From Montifringilla adamsi (Eukaryota; Chordata; Aves; Passeriformes; Passeridae), in contig JAGGNK010012892.1 in the NCBI GenBank assembly GCA_017590115.1, positions 2,954,351-3,018,350 on the forward strand: a stretch of 64,000 nt of DNA. The letters are read 5' to 3'. Within the stretch, counting starts at the first letter, position 1. Each line of letters begins with the position of its first letter. The notes below the pieces were generated by a model, which worked only from the letters and a program-made list of their open reading frames with translations, was not told the origin of the DNA and searched no databases. Shown here piece by piece: positions 60,874 to 64,000 of the stretch. The translations under genes were made by a program, and so were the position numbers.

Positions 60874-63800
60874 CAGGGAAGGACACTGGAAAAATCTCTT
60901 GCCCAGCCTGTCTACTCTTGTGTTCATGTTGTGCTGCAAAAAAATCAGCTTCTGGGTGTTGTCATGGTGTTGCCTCCTGCTTTGCATTTCACGTTGCTCT
61001 GCACGGGCAGATGTCACCTGTTTAATTTCTAAGGTGACTGCTGCCAGTTCTGTGATCCCAGCTCATGCCCGAGACCCCAGTGGTCACACTTGATGTAAAA
61101 GCAATCCCCTGCAGCACTGCCCCTGCCTGGGAAACCACACCTTAGGCAGCCTCTGCTGTGCTGCCTCTGACCATCACAAACCCGAGTATTCGAAGTCAGA
61201 GCCTTTGATTTAAACGTGCCAGGAATGATGTCCGCTCCCTGCTGCCTGCCTGAGCCCTCCTGGAGAGCTGCATCCAGCCTGGATGGGGCTCTGCAGAGGG
61301 CTAGGCACCCACCTGCTTGCTGAGCAGCATTTCTCCCTGCACAGGGTCTCCTGCTGGGCAACACAGCTGCTGCAGCAGATTTCCATTTGATTGCCTGTCC
61401 AGGGGCTTGGGAGCAGCTTTTCTCTGGTTAGCAATGAGCAGCTTTCCAGTGGAGGACATCCCAGCTACTGCACAATGGGCAGAGGGAGGACTCATCCCCC
61501 TTGGCCACAGAGAGAAAAGCTGGCTGGGCTGGGGTAGCTGTTGAGAAAGGATGTTTGTGGCCATGCTTCATGCTGGCAGCCTGTGGTGGAGGGTTATCAT
61601 TTATCACCTGTCTTTCAGAGCCTGCTCTACACCCTTCCTTTGGGGAGTCAGGGCCACTTTGTAATTCACAGGGTTTGGCATTTATAAGCTTTATTTTTCT
61701 ACCAAACTCTTGTAGGAAGGGGGAATCTGGGCCAGGTAGGTAGCTTTAGGGAGCATCAACCTCTTGAACTGAAAACAAGTTCCCTTTATCTCCTGTTCTA
61801 AATCTCTCTAACTTCTCCAGTGACTTCTCTGACATATCCCCAGGAAGCAAAATAAACACAGGGTTTGGGCTGGTTAATTCTGCAGAACAACTACTTGCAA
61901 AATCAATGGTGGCTTGTTTTTCTTCTCCTTTGCTGAAGCCAGAAATAGGTCAAGCAGCAAACCAGCGTTTCTGAGGCAGCCAGGAGTGACTGATGTACGT
62001 AGGTGTTTCAGAGGTGGCCTCTCTCCGGGGTTACTGCTCTGCCTAAAATCCCCCTTGTGCTAGAAGGAGGAGGAAGTGCTTGCAGCAGAGAAATGAAACC
62101 ACTTAAGGTTTCCTCGAACAAAGAGGGTGGGTTTTTCAATAGAAAATACATCTTGTATGTCCTCCTCCAAGGCTGTGTGTCCCTGACGCCCTCCGCTCAG
62201 CCCCCCTCTCATGAACACTGCACCTCGCCTGCAGCCAGGCTGGGTGAGGCAGGAAATCTCCTTCATGCAAGTGAATAAAAGCGTCTTGCATTGTATGAAG
62301 CTATTCTGGATCGCATATGAGGTTGTCAGGTCTATTCAAAGTCACGTTTAAGTTAATACGGTCACAGCAAGATGACAATATTCACAGTAATTTAGGTCTG
62401 CTCTTCAGTGAGGTTGTCCCACTTAATATCCCTTGGAAAAATCCTAGTCCTGGTGATTGGCTTTATTTTCTGCAGATCTTTTGGATGTTTGCTTGTCTCT
62501 TTTGGATGTCTGGCAGCATTGTCACTGACAGAGGCTGTAACAAGCTGCTGCATGGGCTTTCACAAGCAGTCAGTCACTGCCTTGGAAAAAAATAGGGGTC
62601 TTTGTTTCCTCATGTGTCCCCCTGAGTGTGAAATCAACCCTTCAGAACACACAGTCGGGGCATGAGGGTGACAGCCCATGGATTGTTTAGCAATGCTCTT
62701 TATTGCTGGGGCAGTAGAGGAACAGTAATTAGACACGTGCAATGTTCTATTTCCTACCTATACTGTGTTTTTTATATCATACTGGATTGCTTGAAAGGCA
62801 GAGTTCCTGGACCTGAAACCCTGGAGCCATGGGGCTCTGCCACTGATGTGCATGGGCTGAGAACTGCCAGCAGGTCCTCTTATGAGTGCTCACTTCAAAT
62901 AGCAGAAGTAGTGTGAGGGCTCTCTCCAGCCAAGGTCATAGGAAAGAATTTCATAAAAGCAAGCAAACCATTAGCCTGTTGTGGAAAATGCAAATGAGAA
63001 ACCTGCTTTATCACGGCATCTGAATGGGAGCTGCTTGCAGAGGAAAGCAAAGAAAGCCAGGGATGGGAAACGACCTTCCAGAGCTTTCACCCTGCTGTCA
63101 CGTGGCTCTGTCACTAGGGACTACTTCCTAGCACAGCCACTGTGACAGCCCCTCAGAGTCCTTTCCTTGCCAGCTTCCTTACCAGCTCTTCAGAAGAGAT
63201 CAGAATAGCCCTGCTCAGATAACACCCAGCTTGTGCTGGTGATTCCTTCCATATGCATGTCTCTTTTAACATCTGTGTTGGCTGCTGCCACCTCTTGCAC
63301 CTGAGTATGCAAATAGCTCCCTCCAGTCCAGGAAATACACAGCAAAGTTAGGTTTTCTACAGTGTGACCTTGTAATTTCTCCCCTCTTTTGAATTTCTGC
63401 ATGGCCCAGGTCATGATCAAATACAATGTAAGAGAGAAGCTAATTTCTTAGCTCCATGTTTGGTAGGGTCAGTGTAACATCACTTCCTTTTTATGGAATA
63501 CGTAGGCTGGCTACATGCAAAGAAAAGGCTTTTACCCACTCTTGTTGTTAATGATGATAATTATGGAAGGCAGAAGGAACAGGCAACAAGACTGAGCTCC
63601 CATTGTGATGCACAGTGCATGAACACCAAGTGTTACACTGGCCCTGCTTTGTATTAGAGTCTAATTGCAGCCTGTCACAGTCAACAAACCATTTTTTCCA
63701 TAATGGAAACCACACTCACTCTGTATTACACAGTATGCTAAAAGATATTGTGAGAGCTGGAGAAAAGAGCCCCTCACTTTACAGTTATGATGATTTTTTG

Positions 63801-64000
63801 TTAGTATGTATAATTTATCTATTCAATAAAGAGTAGTTATTCCCCTATTGACCTACAGGATTTTAATAAAGAGTAACTGTGTGGCCTGACAACCTTCTTT
63901 AAGCACCTACTTAAAAGTAACAGATGTTAGGCTAGCATGAATAATACTCTGTGAACAGGGTTTTTTTTTTCATTTTGTGTACCTCCTTAGCCTACCCCAG
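60874..64000. other. Intergenic to window end, no supported gene
   Basis: About 3.1 kb. The only structure noticed is a pair of AATAAAGAGTA copies (63825-63835 and 63865-63875). Exons of the next gene, NABP1 in the expected vertebrate order, were not found. Confidence 0.6.

Overview
The window is vertebrate nuclear DNA, most probably from a bird. Genes are split by GT-AG introns, and several degenerate CR1 LINE 3' ends are present (for example 5628-5905, 36246-36363 and 56130-56427). The one large gene I recognise is MYO1B, and its introns are compact. CR1 elements also occur in crocodilians and turtles, so the bird call is an inference. I cannot narrow the lineage further.

Region 1 (1-30800, + strand) is the 3' two thirds of MYO1B, an unconventional class I myosin. 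Eighteen coding exons (2915-29633) join in frame into 741 codons with a normal stop. They cover the motor domain from just after switch II, the converter, a six-IQ lever arm and the whole C-terminal TH1 (lipid-binding) tail. The N-terminal part of the motor (P-loop, switch I, switch II), about 395 residues if the protein has the usual length of about 1136, lies upstream of the window. A 3' UTR of about 1.16 kb ends near a canonical poly(A) signal at 30773. Three 87-nt phase-0 exons (13837, 14231, 16941) form the IQ cassette region that is alternatively spliced in mammals.

Region 2 (30801-47118) is intergenic. It holds CR1 fragments, homopurine and homopyrimidine runs and short tandem duplications, but no coding region I can support.

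Region 3 (47162-48070, - strand) is one intact intronless reading frame of 302 codons for a testis-specific serine kinase of the TSSK6 type. All the catalytic motifs I checked are present. It has its own poly(A) signal and a possible CRE-like site upstream. It is the most interesting object here: a GC-rich single-exon kinase in the gap downstream of MYO1B.

Region 4 (48071-64000) is intergenic DNA with three CR1-like pieces counted across the whole gap nearby, T-tracts and small duplications. Open frames of up to 234 codons occur, but none resembles a protein family I know. I saw no tRNA, rRNA, CRISPR array, insertion sequence or prokaryotic operon. The two genes point in opposite directions with converging 3' ends, and nothing suggests they act together: MYO1B is a membrane-tension-sensing actin motor, while TSSK6-type kinases act in late spermatids.
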